Assembly (NCBI GenBank): GCA_030490835.1
Contig: CM059975.1
Span: 10,793,579-10,857,578, forward strand
From: Annona cherimola
Taxonomy: Eukaryota; Streptophyta; Magnoliopsida; Magnoliales; Annonaceae
Length of the DNA: 64,000 bases
Direction: 5' to 3'
Positions 1 through 11,165 of the stretch are shown here, piece by piece. The notes beneath the pieces are model-generated. The model did no database searches and had not been told where the DNA came from. It saw only the letters and a program-made list of their open reading frames with translations. The first letter of the stretch is position 1. The number at the start of each line of letters is the position of its first letter. Made by a program: the position numbers and the translations under genes.

Positions 1-2721
1 CAGACAAGGTTTCTGAGGACATTGATTTTTAGGAGGTCTACCATTAGGACATTGCCAAAAATCATTGGAAAACTGAAGTCCTTAAGATATTTGGACTTGT
101 CACGGACAATGCTAGTAGAGTTGCCAAATGCCATTGGAAAACTGAAGTCCTTAAGATATTTGGACTTGTCGCAAACAATGCTAGTAGAGTTGCCGGAATC
201 AGTGAGTCGTCTCCCCAATTTGCACACCTTGAAACTCACTTATTGTTCTCATCTAAAAAGGTTACCAAGAGGTATTGGTGGCATGGTTAACTTGAGGCGT
301 CTTCTAATTGCAGGTACTTCTAGACTAGAGTATTTGCCAAAAGGGTTGGGTAGAAATAATTCCCTTCAAAGATTAAGTAAATTTATTGTAGGTGGTGAAG
401 GAGGATGCAGCATTGATGAGCTGCAACAACTTAACTCTCTCCAAGGAAATTTGACAATAGAAAATTTGGAGAAAGTGTCGAGTGGGGAAGAAGCTAAGAA
501 AGCAGTACTTTGGAATAAGTCGTACCTTAGGAGATTGGTCCTAACAGCGTCAGCAAGAGATGTGGTGAGCGATGTGGTATTAAAGAATATGGACAGTGCG
601 CTTGAAGTTTTGCGACCTCATGCCAACCTAGAAGAGCTACAATTAATTTGCTATCGCAGTTCAAAGTTGCCTTGTTGGATGGAAGATTTAGCTTTCTCAA
701 AATTGACCGAGTTAGAAATACGAGGCTTCAGTCAAAATCTGCCCGGGCTTGGGAAACTACCTTCACTCAAATATCTTACGATAAGGGCTTCTGGTGTGAA
801 AAAGATAGGCCATGAATTATACTATGGGAGTAGCGGCCAGGATGTCGTTGGCAGAAGAAGCAGAGTAGCGTTTCCAAGGCTTGAACGACTTTTCCTGGAT
901 GACATGAATGAATTGGAGGAGTGGGAGTTGACGTGGGCAGAAGCTGATACTGACGCAATAATTATGCCATCTCTGCAACATTTAAGTCTTAAGAATTGCC
1001 CCGAATTGGTAGGGCTGCCTCATCACCTTGTCAACGCTCCTCTGACAAGCCTGCATATGATTAGTTGTCCTAACCTTAAAGGCACTGGATGCTCCTTTTC
1101 TCTTCTTGAAAAATTCTTTCTAGAGTACAGTGGCGCATTTTTCTCGAGTGGGCTGCCGGAATTTCCAAAGCTCGAGGTGTTTCACGTTGAAAATATAACA
1201 AATGAAACACTACCAGATGATGGAGGGTGGGATTCCCTAATGGCATCGCGTAAATTCACAATTGAAAGTTGTCATAACTTGAAGTATCTGCCTGATGGGT
1301 TAAGACACCTTCAGTCACTAGAGAATCTTGAAATCTTGATGTGCGAAAAATTGGAGCAGCTTCCCCAAGAGTTGGGAAGGCTCAAGAAATTGAAATCAAT
1401 TAAAGTCAGTGACTTGGAAGCATTGACTTGTCTTCCTGATTCACTAGGGGAGCTGGAGTCATTAGAGGATCTTGATATGCACGGCATGAAGAAATTACGG
1501 TCGCTACCAGAGGGCTTTGGGCGACTCAAGAAACTCAAGTCACTCATAATTGACGGTGCAGAAGCATTGACTTGTCTTCCTGATTCTCTAGGAGAGCTGG
1601 AGTCATTAGAGGATCTTATGATGTACGACATGAAGATATTACAGTCTCTACCAGAGGGCTTTGGGCAACTCAAGAAACTTAAATCACTCACAATTGGCTG
1701 CACAGAAGCATTGACTTGTCTTCCTGATTCTCTAGGAGAGCTGGAGTCATTAGAGGATCTTAAGATGTACGACATGAAGATATTACAGTCTCTACCAGAG
1801 GGCTTTGGGCAACTCAAGAAACTTAAGTCACTCGCAATTGGCGGTGCAGATGCACTGACTTGTCTTCCTGATTCTCTAGTAGAGCTGGAGTCATTAGAGG
1901 ATCTTGATATGAACGACATGAAGCTGTTACGGTCGCTACCAGAGGGATTTGGGCAACTCAAGAAACTTAAGTCACTCACAATTGGCGGTGCAGAAGCATT
2001 GACTTGTCTTCCTGATTCTCTAGGAGAGTTGGAGTCGTTAGAGGATCTTGCCATGGACGACATGAAGATATTACAGTCGCTACCAGAGGGCTTTGGGCAA
2101 CTCAAGAAACTTAAATCACTCACAATTGGCGGCGCAGAAGCATTGACTTGTCTTCCTGATTCATTAGCACAACTTGAGTCATTAGAGTATTTGGAAATCA
2201 CTGGATTGGTGAAATTGGAGTCGCTGCCTCATTGGTTTGGAAGATTCAAGAAACTCTCCTCGCTCATCATTACAAATATGGAAGCGCTTACGATTAGTCT
2301 TCCACATTCACCGGGACAACTTGAGTCCTTGAAAAAGCTTGAAATCAGCCGCTGTAAGGCATTGAAGTTAATACCTCGTGGGTTAGGACAACTTGAGTCA
2401 CTCACAATTGGTCCTCTGCAATCATCAACTCGTTTGCCTAATATGCTAGGACAGCTCAAGTCATTAAATCATCTTGGAATCAGTGACTGGAACCAATTAG
2501 AGTCTTTGCCTCCTTGGTTGAGACAACTCAAGGCGCTTAGATCCCTGATCATCTCTGGCTGCAGAGCACTGTCTCATGGATTGCAAAATCTTCCCCCTCT
2601 ACACAAATTGGAGATAATCAACTGTCCACTATTGTCGGAGAGATGCAAGAGGGAAGGAGGTGAAGATTGGTGTAAGATCTCACACATCCCTACGGTCCGC
2701 ATCAACGGTCGAAAGATCTAA
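1..2721 (+). CDS. CC-NLR disease-resistance protein, LRR domain (5' end outside window)
   Basis: This is the 3' part of an intracellular immune receptor. Frame 1 is open from the first base to TAA at 2719-2721 (906 residues) and aligns residue by residue with the complete CNL at 28991-33382 from that protein's residue 576, so CC, NB-ARC and the first LRRs lie left of the window. Everything visible is LRR: N-terminal LRRs of the LRYLDLS type, a degenerate middle, then a block of near-identical 48-residue units (two LRRs each) built on SLPEGFGQLKKLKSL and ALTCLPDSLGELESLEDL. Compared with the paralogue it has one extra LRR of about 21 residues (near 2395-2465) and four fewer residues near 550-575. 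No internal stop or frameshift is visible. The TTG at 22 is not a start; the frame runs through it. Function (effector recognition through the LRR) is inferred from the family. Confidence 0.9.
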   Translation, partial: QTRFLRTLIFRRSTIRTLPKIIGKLKSLRYLDLSRTMLVELPNAIGKLKSLRYLDLSQTMLVELPESVSRLPNLHTLKLTYCSHLKRLPRGIGGMVNLRRLLIAGTSRLEYLPKGLGRNNSLQRLSKFIVGGEGGCSIDELQQLNSLQGNLTIENLEKVSSGEEAKKAVLWNKSYLRRLVLTASARDVVSDVVLKNMDSALEVLRPHANLEELQLICYRSSKLPCWMEDLAFSKLTELEIRGFSQNLPGLGKLPSLKYLTIRASGVKKIGHELYYGSSGQDVVGRRSRVAFPRLERLFLDDMNELEEWELTWAEADTDAIIMPSLQHLSLKNCPELVGLPHHLVNAPLTSLHMISCPNLKGTGCSFSLLEKFFLEYSGAFFSSGLPEFPKLEVFHVENITNETLPDDGGWDSLMASRKFTIESCHNLKYLPDGLRHLQSLENLEILMCEKLEQLPQELGRLKKLKSIKVSDLEALTCLPDSLGELESLEDLDMHGMKKLRSLPEGFGRLKKLKSLIIDGAEALTCLPDSLGELESLEDLMMYDMKILQSLPEGFGQLKKLKSLTIGCTEALTCLPDSLGELESLEDLKMYDMKILQSLPEGFGQLKKLKSLAIGGADALTCLPDSLVELESLEDLDMNDMKLLRSLPEGFGQLKKLKSLTIGGAEALTCLPDSLGELESLEDLAMDDMKILQSLPEGFGQLKKLKSLTIGGAEALTCLPDSLAQLESLEYLEITGLVKLESLPHWFGRFKKLSSLIITNMEALTISLPHSPGQLESLKKLEISRCKALKLIPRGLGQLESLTIGPLQSSTRLPNMLGQLKSLNHLGISDWNQLESLPPWLRQLKALRSLIISGCRALSHGLQNLPPLHKLEIINCPLLSERCKREGGEDWCKISHIPTVRINGRKI
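1381..2200 (+). repeat. 144-bp tandem repeats coding for paired LRRs (copy A)
   Basis: Five to six consecutive 144-bp units, each coding for two LRRs (PEGFGQLKKLKSL then LPDSLGELESLEDL). Units are nearly identical at DNA level, including synonymous sites, which points to recent unequal exchange or gene conversion. The same block sits at 32101-32920 in the paralogue with the same number of units but different sequence at the variable LRR positions. Confidence 0.85.
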
Positions 2722-3583
2722 TATTAAAAAGAAGGTGCGTGCTTTGGATTAGTTTCAAATTGCAATAAATGAATCAGTTAATCTCTCTATCTCTAGGTGT
2801 GTCGAAAATGGATTATAATTGAAATGAAACGATGCCTTATTATTTGCAGCTATTGCAAGTGGTATGCGCACTCGAATCCTTAAGAAGGATATGCAGCCGT
2901 CATTTTCAAGTGTAATAAACTACAAGAATTCCAGAAAGGTTGAGCAATCCCGTCTTATTAAATTTCTTTTTCGTCTCTTTTCCTGGTTCAATAGCATGCA
3001 CTGCTTTTATTAAGACAGTCTGAAATGTGAAAAGTAAGCTGTTTTCAAAATATTTTCCTTTCCATTGAAGTTTATTTACGACAATCTTTTACTTGTCTTT
3101 TCTTTTTTTCTTTGGAAGTAATCTGGTTGATGAATATACAAAAACATAGAACCGGAAAAGTCCCGTGAACAAAATTTAATGGCCGGAATTTAACTGCTGT
3201 ATCTGCCACATTTGTTAGTGCTTTTCAAGTGCTCCTTGACATTGCATCCCCCAATTTCTTATTTGGGCCTAGCCCATAGGATGGAAAGAGATTTGTAAGG
3301 ATAGATTCAACGAACGTTGATCGCTTCAAAAAAAAAAGAAACAAAACAAAACAAAAAAAACAACTGATCCTTGTTTCCTCCTTTAACCCCATAAATTATT
3401 CTTTCCATTTGACATATGCATCCGAACCTTCTGGACAATCCAGGAAATTTTGATTTTTTTTTTTTCTTTTGCTTTTGATTTTTCCTTACCTACATTGAAG
3501 CCATCTGTCATCTGGTTAAGCTTCTAGTCAAGAATTTCTTTTTGAAAAAAAAAATAATTTTTAAACGAAAATGATTAGGAGGC
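2722..3583 (+). other. NLR 3' flank and probable 3' UTR
   Basis: No coding region. It includes an AATAAA at 2764-2769 shortly after the stop, a candidate 3'-UTR splice pair (donor-like gaaggtgcgtg near 2731, acceptor-like tctctatctctag near 2798), and A-rich and T-rich runs. It is closely matched by 33383-34790, except that copy B has about 313 bp (33655-33968) missing here; the junction is at the shared atgcactgc near 2998. Confidence 0.6.
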
Positions 3584-4120
3584 TTTTTCTTTGCAATAAA
3601 TTTAAATTTTAAAGTAATTATACAACTACAATCAATTTAAAAATGTAAAACTTAAAATAACTATATGAAAAATGTTTTTACAATAGATTTACAAATAATG
3701 ATATAGGGAACATTTCTATAATTTAAATTTTAAAATAATTATATGAAGTTTTTGCAATAAATTTTAAGATGTAAAGTTAAAGTAATTATATAAAGAACAT
3801 TTCTACAATAAATTTTAAATTTTAAAATTTAAAATAATTATATGAAAAATATTTTTGCAATAAATTTAAAATATAATTTAAAATAATTATATGGAGAAAT
3901 TTTTGCAATAAATTCAAAATATAAAATTTCAAAATAATTATATAGAGAACATTTCTACAATAAATTTTAACAGTAAACTTTAAATAATTATGTGAAGGAA
4001 ATTTTTGCAATAAGTTTACATTTTTAAAATTTAAAAAAATTATAGGGAGAACATTTTGCAATAAATTTAAAAATACAAATGTTAATGTTTCTGTAATAAA
4101 TTGAAAATAAGTATACAGAG
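3584..4120. repeat. AT-rich minisatellite, about 55-bp unit
   Basis: About nine degenerate units carrying the core caataaattt...aaataattatat(g)aa...attttt. Copy B (34795-34915) keeps only two or three units, so the array expanded in A or contracted in B. The open frame seen on the - strand here is a by-product of the repeat. Confidence 0.75.
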
Positions 4121-4309
4121 GACGTCTTGCATATATCAAAGCATCAGATGAAAAGATGACGGCACCTGTGGCGAATAAAATAATTATTCATACTAGAAGA
4201 AAAGATGAAAATAACTATAGTTGAAACCATCCATGAAGGCAAATTATAAAGAAATCAGAAGTCATCAAGTTAGGAGAATGTTTCAATGAATCCGGCTGAA
4301 AACTACATT

Positions 4310-4605
4310 TATAATTATTTTTTTAAAATTTTCTTTTATAAAACTCTTAATCTAGTTGTATTTAATTTATAAGCCAAATTTTACCATTTTTGAAAAGGTG
4401 TGTATATATCTATATTTGATTTTTAAAGATAGAGAGATTTTGTACAAACTACCCCTATTTTCAAAAATTGAAATATATATATATATACATACACACATCT
4501 CTAGAGATGGTAAAACTCAGGTTATAGATTAAATACACCTAAGTTAAGATTTTAAAAAAAAATTTCAAAAAAAATTAAAAATGGGATTTCTAGCCAAAGT
4601 GAGTG
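4310..4605. mobile_element. Foldback MITE, family I (in both copies)
   Basis: Imperfect foldback of about 290 bp. The left arm has aaactcttaatctagttgtatttaatttataagccaaattttacc and the right arm its complement (ggtaaaactcaggttatagattaaatacacctaagttaa). The same core recurs at least nine times in the window. Present at the matching position in copy B (35105-35400), so it was inserted before the duplication. Confidence 0.7.
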
Positions 4606-5256
4606 GGCCCCTTTCCAACTCCACACCACCGAACTCCCTTCATAATAACTTTCTTTTTGTAAATATAAATTTGCAAGGGTACTTGTCAGTGCTACCATTA
4701 TTTCATGTGAACAGTCTCCGTTCCATTTTAATCAATGCACTAATCATGTCCCATACCTAAATCATATAACCGAACTCTAAATCAAAACCTCACATGGCCC
4801 TACCATATTAATATTATGAATATCTCATAGAATATACACACACCTATAATATATTATTTTATAATATTAAAATTTTTATCACCTTCCACTATATTTATCT
4901 CACTATATTTATCTCACTAATTAATTTTATCACTTCAAAAGTAACTTAAAAATATAATTTCTTCCATCCACCCATTTCAAAAATATAAATATAAATACAG
5001 AATTTTACTTTCTGTTTACATACTCATCCCTTTCTCTTTAATTGGGGCTCTTAATGCTTCCCTCTAAAGGGCTTCCATGCACGATTCTCTCTCTTAACAT
5101 AATTCTATTAACCTTCAATTATTGTTCCTCCCCAATCCCATGCCACCTTCGCTCACGCCCCTTAGTTGGGACATTAGAGATTTACTTTAATTCAATCTTT
5201 ATTTCTTTGTTGCCACGCGCATGATATTTGGGCTAAAATAAAATTATAATTTCTCT
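4606..5256. other. Non-coding flank of copy A
   Basis: AT-rich sequence matching copy B 35980-36600 with small changes. No gene seen. The junction at about 4596 is where copy B has roughly 576 additional bases. Confidence 0.5.
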
Positions 5257-5266
5257 ATTTTGTTTG

Positions 5267-5682
5267 AGTTTTGATCTTTTGAAGCCGGTTTCACGGTGGC
5301 TTCCGTAAAGCCAGCCCAAAAACTTATTTTTTAAAAACTTATTTTTGATTTTTTTTTCATGGGTAAGTAAATATAGGTGTGTTAAATCTATAAACCAAGT
5401 TTTACCATTTTTGGATGTTTTTTAGTATTTATTTTGGATTTTTAAACACAGTGGTATTTTCGTAATTTTTTTAGATCAGAAAATTACGGAAATGCCACTG
5501 TATTTAAAAATCCAAAATAAATACTTAAAAACATCCAAAAATAGCAAAACTTGGTTTATAGATTTAACACACCTAGATTTACTTACCCATGAAAAAAAAA
5601 TTTAATTTTTTTTTTAAAAAATAGGTTTTTGGGCTGGCTTTACGGAGGCCATTGTGAAGCCGGCTTCAAAAGATCATTCCAC
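5267..5682. mobile_element. Foldback MITE, family I, with 10-bp target duplication (copy A only)
   Basis: Nearly perfect foldback of 416 bp: outer ends gatcttttgaagccgg at left and its complement at right, arms of about 190 bp, centre near 5470. It is flanked by the direct repeat ATTTTGTTTG at 5257-5266 and 5683-5692. Copy B has the unoccupied site, ctatatcttgtttggtc at about 36607. The 10-bp duplication and long arms fit a Mutator-type MITE. The core (accaagttttaccatttttgg) links it to the other family I copies. Confidence 0.9.
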
Positions 5683-5692
5683 ATTTTGTTTG

Positions 5693-6984
5693 GTATGACT
5701 TCTATGAAACTTGTTTTCTATGTAGCTTTTTCCGTATTTAACATCTTAATAGTTGATAAAAAATTTATTCCATCCATTATATTTAGCACCATATATAGTA
5801 TCTTGGAAATCCTTTTATTTGTTTAGTTTTATTGTACATGAGTCTTATCTATAAATGTGTAAAATCAATATAATAAAATAATTTCATGCTACAATATTAA
5901 TTTTAAAATAGTTTTTTCAACATATAAACCATTTAAAATATCACTAATATATAAATAAATAATTATATAAACTATTCTTAAATTATGATAAATGTATGAA
6001 TGAATCTAAGCATTTTTTATAATTTACATATGAATATATATATATATATATTGATTTCAAAGAGTTTGAATATAAGCTTTTCATAAATTTTGATTTATTT
6101 TAAATAACTACGATTTTTTAAATAATCTCATTCAATATCAATGAAATTAACCTATAATGAAAGTAAATAGGAATCTAAACATGTACAAAAAATAAAGATA
6201 CACACGCACAAAAATAAAACATTACGTACAATGTGCACGTTAAAAATCAATTAATATGGTAGAAAAATAAGATAAAAAAGGAAGGTAAAACTTATGATTT
6301 TATTTGTGATGTAGAAAATATGTGATATAAACAAATGTAACAAAATTTAGCCAAAGTATGAAGGATTTGATAGATGATGTGCACCGACAGAAAAACAATT
6401 TATCTCATTTTCATGGGGATTCTTTTGTTTTGTTTTGTTTTTTTTTTTTTTTTTTTTGTTTTTTTTTTTTTGCTTCTCCTAAAATGTTAATTGACACGTT
6501 GGGGCAAAGTGATAAGAGCTTTGGTAGGGTTGCCAAACGACTTCAATGTTTCGAAAAAAATCCTAAATGGAGATGAAAGCAAATTTAAATATCCCCATTC
6601 CGGCAACCTAACTTTTGGCACACATATATTCCACGCGGTAGATAATATAATGCATTATATATAATTCCCTGCCCACATGTCTGGGACGCATCCACATGGA
6701 AGAACAGGACGTGTAACGGATGCAATTGAACTGAAATAACATTGGCCGCTTTAAATTCAAAGCAATCCGTGTTTGCAGAAAATTGCAAAAGATCACCTCA
6801 AGAGGCACCCAAATGAGAATATTTAGCTACACACCTGAAACTAGTTTGCCTTGAAAAGGCGTACATGCGTTGATCACAATCATCACATTCAGATGCATGC
6901 TTGGCCTCACCGAATCGAAATGAAGACGAAATTTGACACTAGTACCGCTCTACTGTAATCGTCTGTGTTCCATCGGCCTGAGGT
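5693..6984. other. Non-coding flank of copy A
   Basis: AT-rich, matching copy B 36615-39460, but B has about 890 and 840 extra bases (36975-37861 and about 37990-38826). A has its own roughly 190-bp segment (about 6290-6475) containing a long T-rich run (6428-6475). The block 6585-6960 is very similar to 39065-39460. I see no gene; short frames here are not conserved as proteins. Confidence 0.5.
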
Positions 6985-7470
6985 GGGGCTTTTTCCATTT
7001 TTAAACTCTCTAATTTTATATATTTGCATTTTAAGTTTTAAAATTTAGTCGTTTATATTTTAAATTCTGAAAATATTAATTCTTTTGCATTTAAAACTCT
7101 GACTCATAATGGTGTTAAAAGCTACCTTTAATTTATGCAAAATAATATAAATACCCTCGAAAATTTTTAAAAACAATTAAATTTGTATCAAAGCTGAAGA
7201 AGTTTTTGGAGCATCCAAAAGCAAAATAAAGAAAGCATAATAGTCCGATTTAAAATGTAAAAACATTTCTTTTTTAACATTGAGGGGCATTTAAGTCATT
7301 TTGTATGAATTAGCATTAGTTTTTAACACCGTTATAAGTCAGGGTTTAAAAAGCAAAGAAATCAAAATTTTCAAGTTTAAAATATAAACAACTAAACTTT
7401 AGAATTTAAAATGCAGATAGGTGAAGTTAGAGAGTTTAAAATACAAAGAACTGACTTGAATTTTGTGGCC
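6985..7470. mobile_element. Long-arm foldback element (copy A)
   Basis: Two arms of about 170 bp in inverted orientation: aaactctctaattttat...cattttaagttttaaaatttagtcgttta...gactcataatggtgttaaaagct at left and its complement ending in ttagagagtttaaaatacaaagaactgac at right. A copy is at 39465-39955, so insertion predates the duplication. This family is distinct from MITE families I and II. Confidence 0.7.
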
Positions 7471-7943
7471 GTCAATTTTTTTTTTTTAATTCCCGGGCTT
7501 ATTTTCTGGCCATTTATCAATTTCTCATGGTGACGAATTACTGTTGTGGCCACAAAAAAAAAAAGAAAAAAAAAAAGAGGAAAATTCGTGAATTTGGCAT
7601 CTTGACTGACCTAGCTAGCTGCACGTCATAAGAAAGACAACAGTTTGGATTTATCCTGAACAAGTTCGTGGTCTACTGTACTATGCTCGCCGGCTTCACC
7701 TTGGCCATGTACTTCTCATGGTCACCAGTGATGGTTTGGATCCAACCAAAAGCAAATTTATTTATTTATTTATTTATTTTGGCAACTTGTTTGATGCGTG
7801 TGATGGAACCTTGAATTTCGAAATTCAACATGGCCCTTGCTTGGTTATAACTAAGTTAAAATTTTCATGAAATTTCCTCAACAGTTCAAATTTCACAATT
7901 ATTATGCATTTTACATCAAATTTAATTTTTATATTGAGGAATG

Positions 7944-8330
7944 ATCCTGTTAATTCAAGCTAAACAAATGTCTCACGTAGCCTACCTAAAAAAACTCATT
8001 TACAACCCTTTCTTTATTTTTTCTTCATATACTTGTATATCTAAATGTACTTAATATATAAATCAAGTTCTATTATTTTTGAATATATGTATATATTTTT
8101 TTTTAGATTTTAAAAATCTGTATGTATATATATGTATTTAAAATGTCTTTATCTTTAAAAATCTCAACAAAATATGTACGCATATTCGAAAATTATAAAA
8201 TTTGATTTATATGTGAATTATACTTAGATAAATAGCTGTACAAAGAAAAATATTATAAATGAATTTTTGAGGTGGCCAACCGAGACATTTGCATGGTTCG
8301 GACTAACAAAATCACTTCTCTTTTGTATTT
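7944..8330. mobile_element. Foldback MITE, family I (copy A)
   Basis: Arms start atgatcctgttaattcaagctaaacaaatgtct at left and, on the complementary strand at right, aagtgattttgttagtccgaaccatgcaaatgtct. The interior has the family core aatatataaatcaagttctattattttt. The counterpart in copy B is 40655-41040. Confidence 0.65.
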
Positions 8331-9640
8331 ATACTTAGCATCATTCTTAAGTCTTTGCTTAATACTATGTACATTTTTGAAGGTTTGGAATCTTAGTGAA
8401 GTCGGTGGCAGAAATAACTAGACACGCACATTCATTGAATGATGATCTTACCGTGGCTCGCTTCTATCTTTTAGCTATGTCTCAATTCTCAGGAGTAGTC
8501 ATCGCTTCATTGGATATGGTTAATTAAACGAGATAACTGAATTAAAATTTTATTTATCATCAAGGCGTGCCTCTTTGGAGAGGTTTTACTTGTTCACTAT
8601 TTTTTTTTATTGGCACTAGTTATGAACACAGGTTTTCCAGGAAAGTGAGTTAGTCTCATACACATGTAGAAAATTGTTATATAAATAAAATTAAATTAGT
8701 TTGCAAATATACTTACGTAGTTGGATTAGAATTATAGATATACTTTTTTACTTTCAGAATTGTAAAAAATCCACATATATTATGATATGAGTATGTCTGT
8801 AAATATATGCAAATTATATGATTGTATTTATAGTTTATCTTTTTCATAATTTTTGAAATGCAAAAAAAAACGTAGTTTGCACATATTTGAAAAATATATC
8901 CATACTATAACTATTTTCATATCAGAGGCATAATGGCGCAGGCATATTTAGAAGTATGGTTGAATTATGTAGACTTGTTTATAATTTTTGAAACTAAGCA
9001 AGTATATTTGCAATTTTATGAAATTGTACTGGTATATTTTCAAGTTACCCATAAAATTATTCAGAATTTAAGTTGACATACTTTTTCATGGTTATTCAAT
9101 TTTTTCTTTCCAAAACTATATTCTATTTATTCTAAGTATTTGTGCTGATCACGCCTTTATAGTAGCTAATTAAGCAAAATTCTCGGATTGATTGAACTTC
9201 AATATACGCGTGATACAAGCCACAAGGCCCAATATGAACAGAAAGAAGACAAAAACAAAATTATATAATATGATAAAAATTATATTTATCGAATTTAATT
9301 ACCAATTACAGGAGAATACTAGTATCCGAATCTCATCACAGGACCCTTTTCCAAAATATATTATTTTTTAATTATTATTATTATTTTTTCTCTTCTTCAC
9401 TCTCCAGCTACGTCTTCATCCAAGTCACCTTCGGATCAGAAGCCAATGACCAGTGAATAAGCCGAAAATACGACGAAACAAGCGGCGGTGAACGATAGAG
9501 TAGCATTTCAGTCTCTCGCGCACGCGCAGAGACGGACGGACGGTGCATATGTGAGTAAGCTCTTTGCACGTGCATTGCGCGCCGATCGTATGCATATATT
9601 GGATGCGTATGCAGAAGTCTCGAGGCTACTGACGCAGAAG
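8331..9640. other. Non-coding flank of copy A
   Basis: Matches copy B about 42045-43195. Near 8378 the equivalent of B 41086-42047 is absent. At 9460-9600 A has about 150 bp that B lacks. Short open frames on both strands at 9408-9700 are not conserved and overlap each other, so I call no gene. Confidence 0.5.
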
Positions 9641-10740
9641 TTTCATGCATTGATAAGCATCCTACTATCATGGCACTTCAAGTTTCAAGTACTGTCCTCT
9701 TGAGATAGTCCTCAAATTGTCCTGATGCCTAAAGTAGCATCAAGATTTTGAAGCAAACAAAAATTAGTATCTCAATAAAGGGTGTTTACATTCATATGTA
9801 CAAGGTTTGGTTAAAATCATATGCCGGATATGACTTTCGTAAAATTTGTATCTATACCTACAATGCTCGCTTAAAATTATGGGCGTAAAAAATTTAATGA
9901 TGAAAATATCCTTATAAATAAATAAAATTATAAAATGCCTATTAATGTGAGGGAAATAAAATTTTCACATCAGCAAAAAGATTTTTATGAATAGTTGACA
10001 ACAAAGCCAAATAAAAATGCTCCGATAAATGTAGACACTAGCATTTCTTGTATTTCGAAGGCAAGAGCCAAATAGGGCCTGAACCAGGTCCTTACTAGAT
10101 GAAATTAAGAGCTACTTTGATTAATTCGAGCACATCATGTTTTCATATTTTAATTATTTCTAGTGTATATGAGAAGAAAAATAGGGTTGATCAGGAGCTC
10201 TATGAAATAGTAGTTAGTATGATTCCCTCTTCCTGCAATACAAAATTCGGAAGAGTACCTTTGATTGCAAAGACATGACTATTACTCTAATTTTTGCGAT
10301 ATTTTAATATCGTTTTCAAATATAATTTAGTATTCTATAAAATACTAATCAAGTCAAAATTCATTTGTTGACGTCACGTAAAATGAAAAGAAATGAATAT
10401 GTTATGGGCATCAGAACATTGTATAGACCAGTTGCTGAGATTTCAGCATAAAACTTCTTCCTCCTATTTAAAAATGCACAGCAAACCGACATGATAAATT
10501 ATATTGACTATAGTAGAAATGAGGACTACAACAATTCAAGGACTGTCTTCTCAGGACAGTCATTCAACCTGTTAGCTATACACCACCCCTTGACACTAAG
10601 CAGACACAAAGGAGCAGCATGTATTGATAAGCATCCTGCTACCACGACACTTCAAGTTTCAAGTACTTTTTGGTATAGTCCTCAAATTATCCTAATCCGG
10701 ATGCCTAAAGTAGTGTCAAGATTTTAAAGCAAACAAAAAT
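9641..10740. other. Rearranged part of copy A
   Basis: Two partly redundant stretches: 9641-10140 resembles B 44150-44650, while 10140-10740 resembles B 43690-44255. The order is therefore shuffled and part is present twice: the tract with cttcaagtttcaagtact and agcaaacaaaaat occurs at about 9670-9765 and again at 10645-10740. No gene. Confidence 0.6.
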
Positions 10741-11155
10741 GAGATATGATCTTTTACGACCGGTCGGTCGCGCCCAACCGCGACGACCAATCGCAAAAGC
10801 CGTTCGATGCTGCGGGATCGCTGTCCACCGTTGGATGAAACTAACGAAAAGCAGCGACCGCGCACGATGATCGGGATCCCTCCCGCTCGCTGACCCTCTC
10901 ATCTCTCCTCTTCCGCTCCTCTCTCACCTCCCCCTGGCGACGATGTCTCCTCTCTCGTGCCAGAGGAACCAGCAGCCTGCTCCCACAGATCCGAGAGCAG
11001 CAACAACCCCTCCCGCTCCAGGACCCTCTCATCTGCTCCCTCTCTCTCCTCTCCCGCTCCCGGACCCCATGCGGTATTTCTCCTGAAAAACCATTTTGGG
11101 ACAAGTCCAGTATCTCCAAATCTGGATTTTCTCCGAAGGAAGAAAGGAAGCTGCC
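10741..11155 (+). repeat. Left terminal inverted repeat of the Pack-MULE
   Basis: Complementary to 12322-12847. The outer part covers a GC-rich tract (ccggtcggtcgcgcccaacc and following), a CT-rich tract (10880-11065), and an inner part (about 11075-11150) that on the - strand codes for an LRR piece with ENPDLEILDLSQNGFSGEIP. The right arm contains roughly 100 bp extra (about 12610-12715). Confidence 0.9.
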
Positions 11156-11165
11156 ACTTGTAAGG

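Noticed and set aside
22..24. TTG at 22 as a start codon for the left NLR
   Set aside because: The frame is open from base 1 and aligns with the intact paralogue, so the gene simply continues out of the window.
1311..2201. Long open frame on the - strand opposite the LRR array
   Set aside because: It mirrors the 144-bp repeats: the lack of stops in one unit is copied through the array. The same occurs at 32092-33213. The serine-rich product has no known domain.
3822..4139. Small - strand protein in the AT minisatellite
   Set aside because: The frame is a translation of the tandem repeat and is absent from copy B.
6358..6576. Small protein around 6430
   Set aside because: It is mostly a poly-T run read as phenylalanine and is not in copy B.
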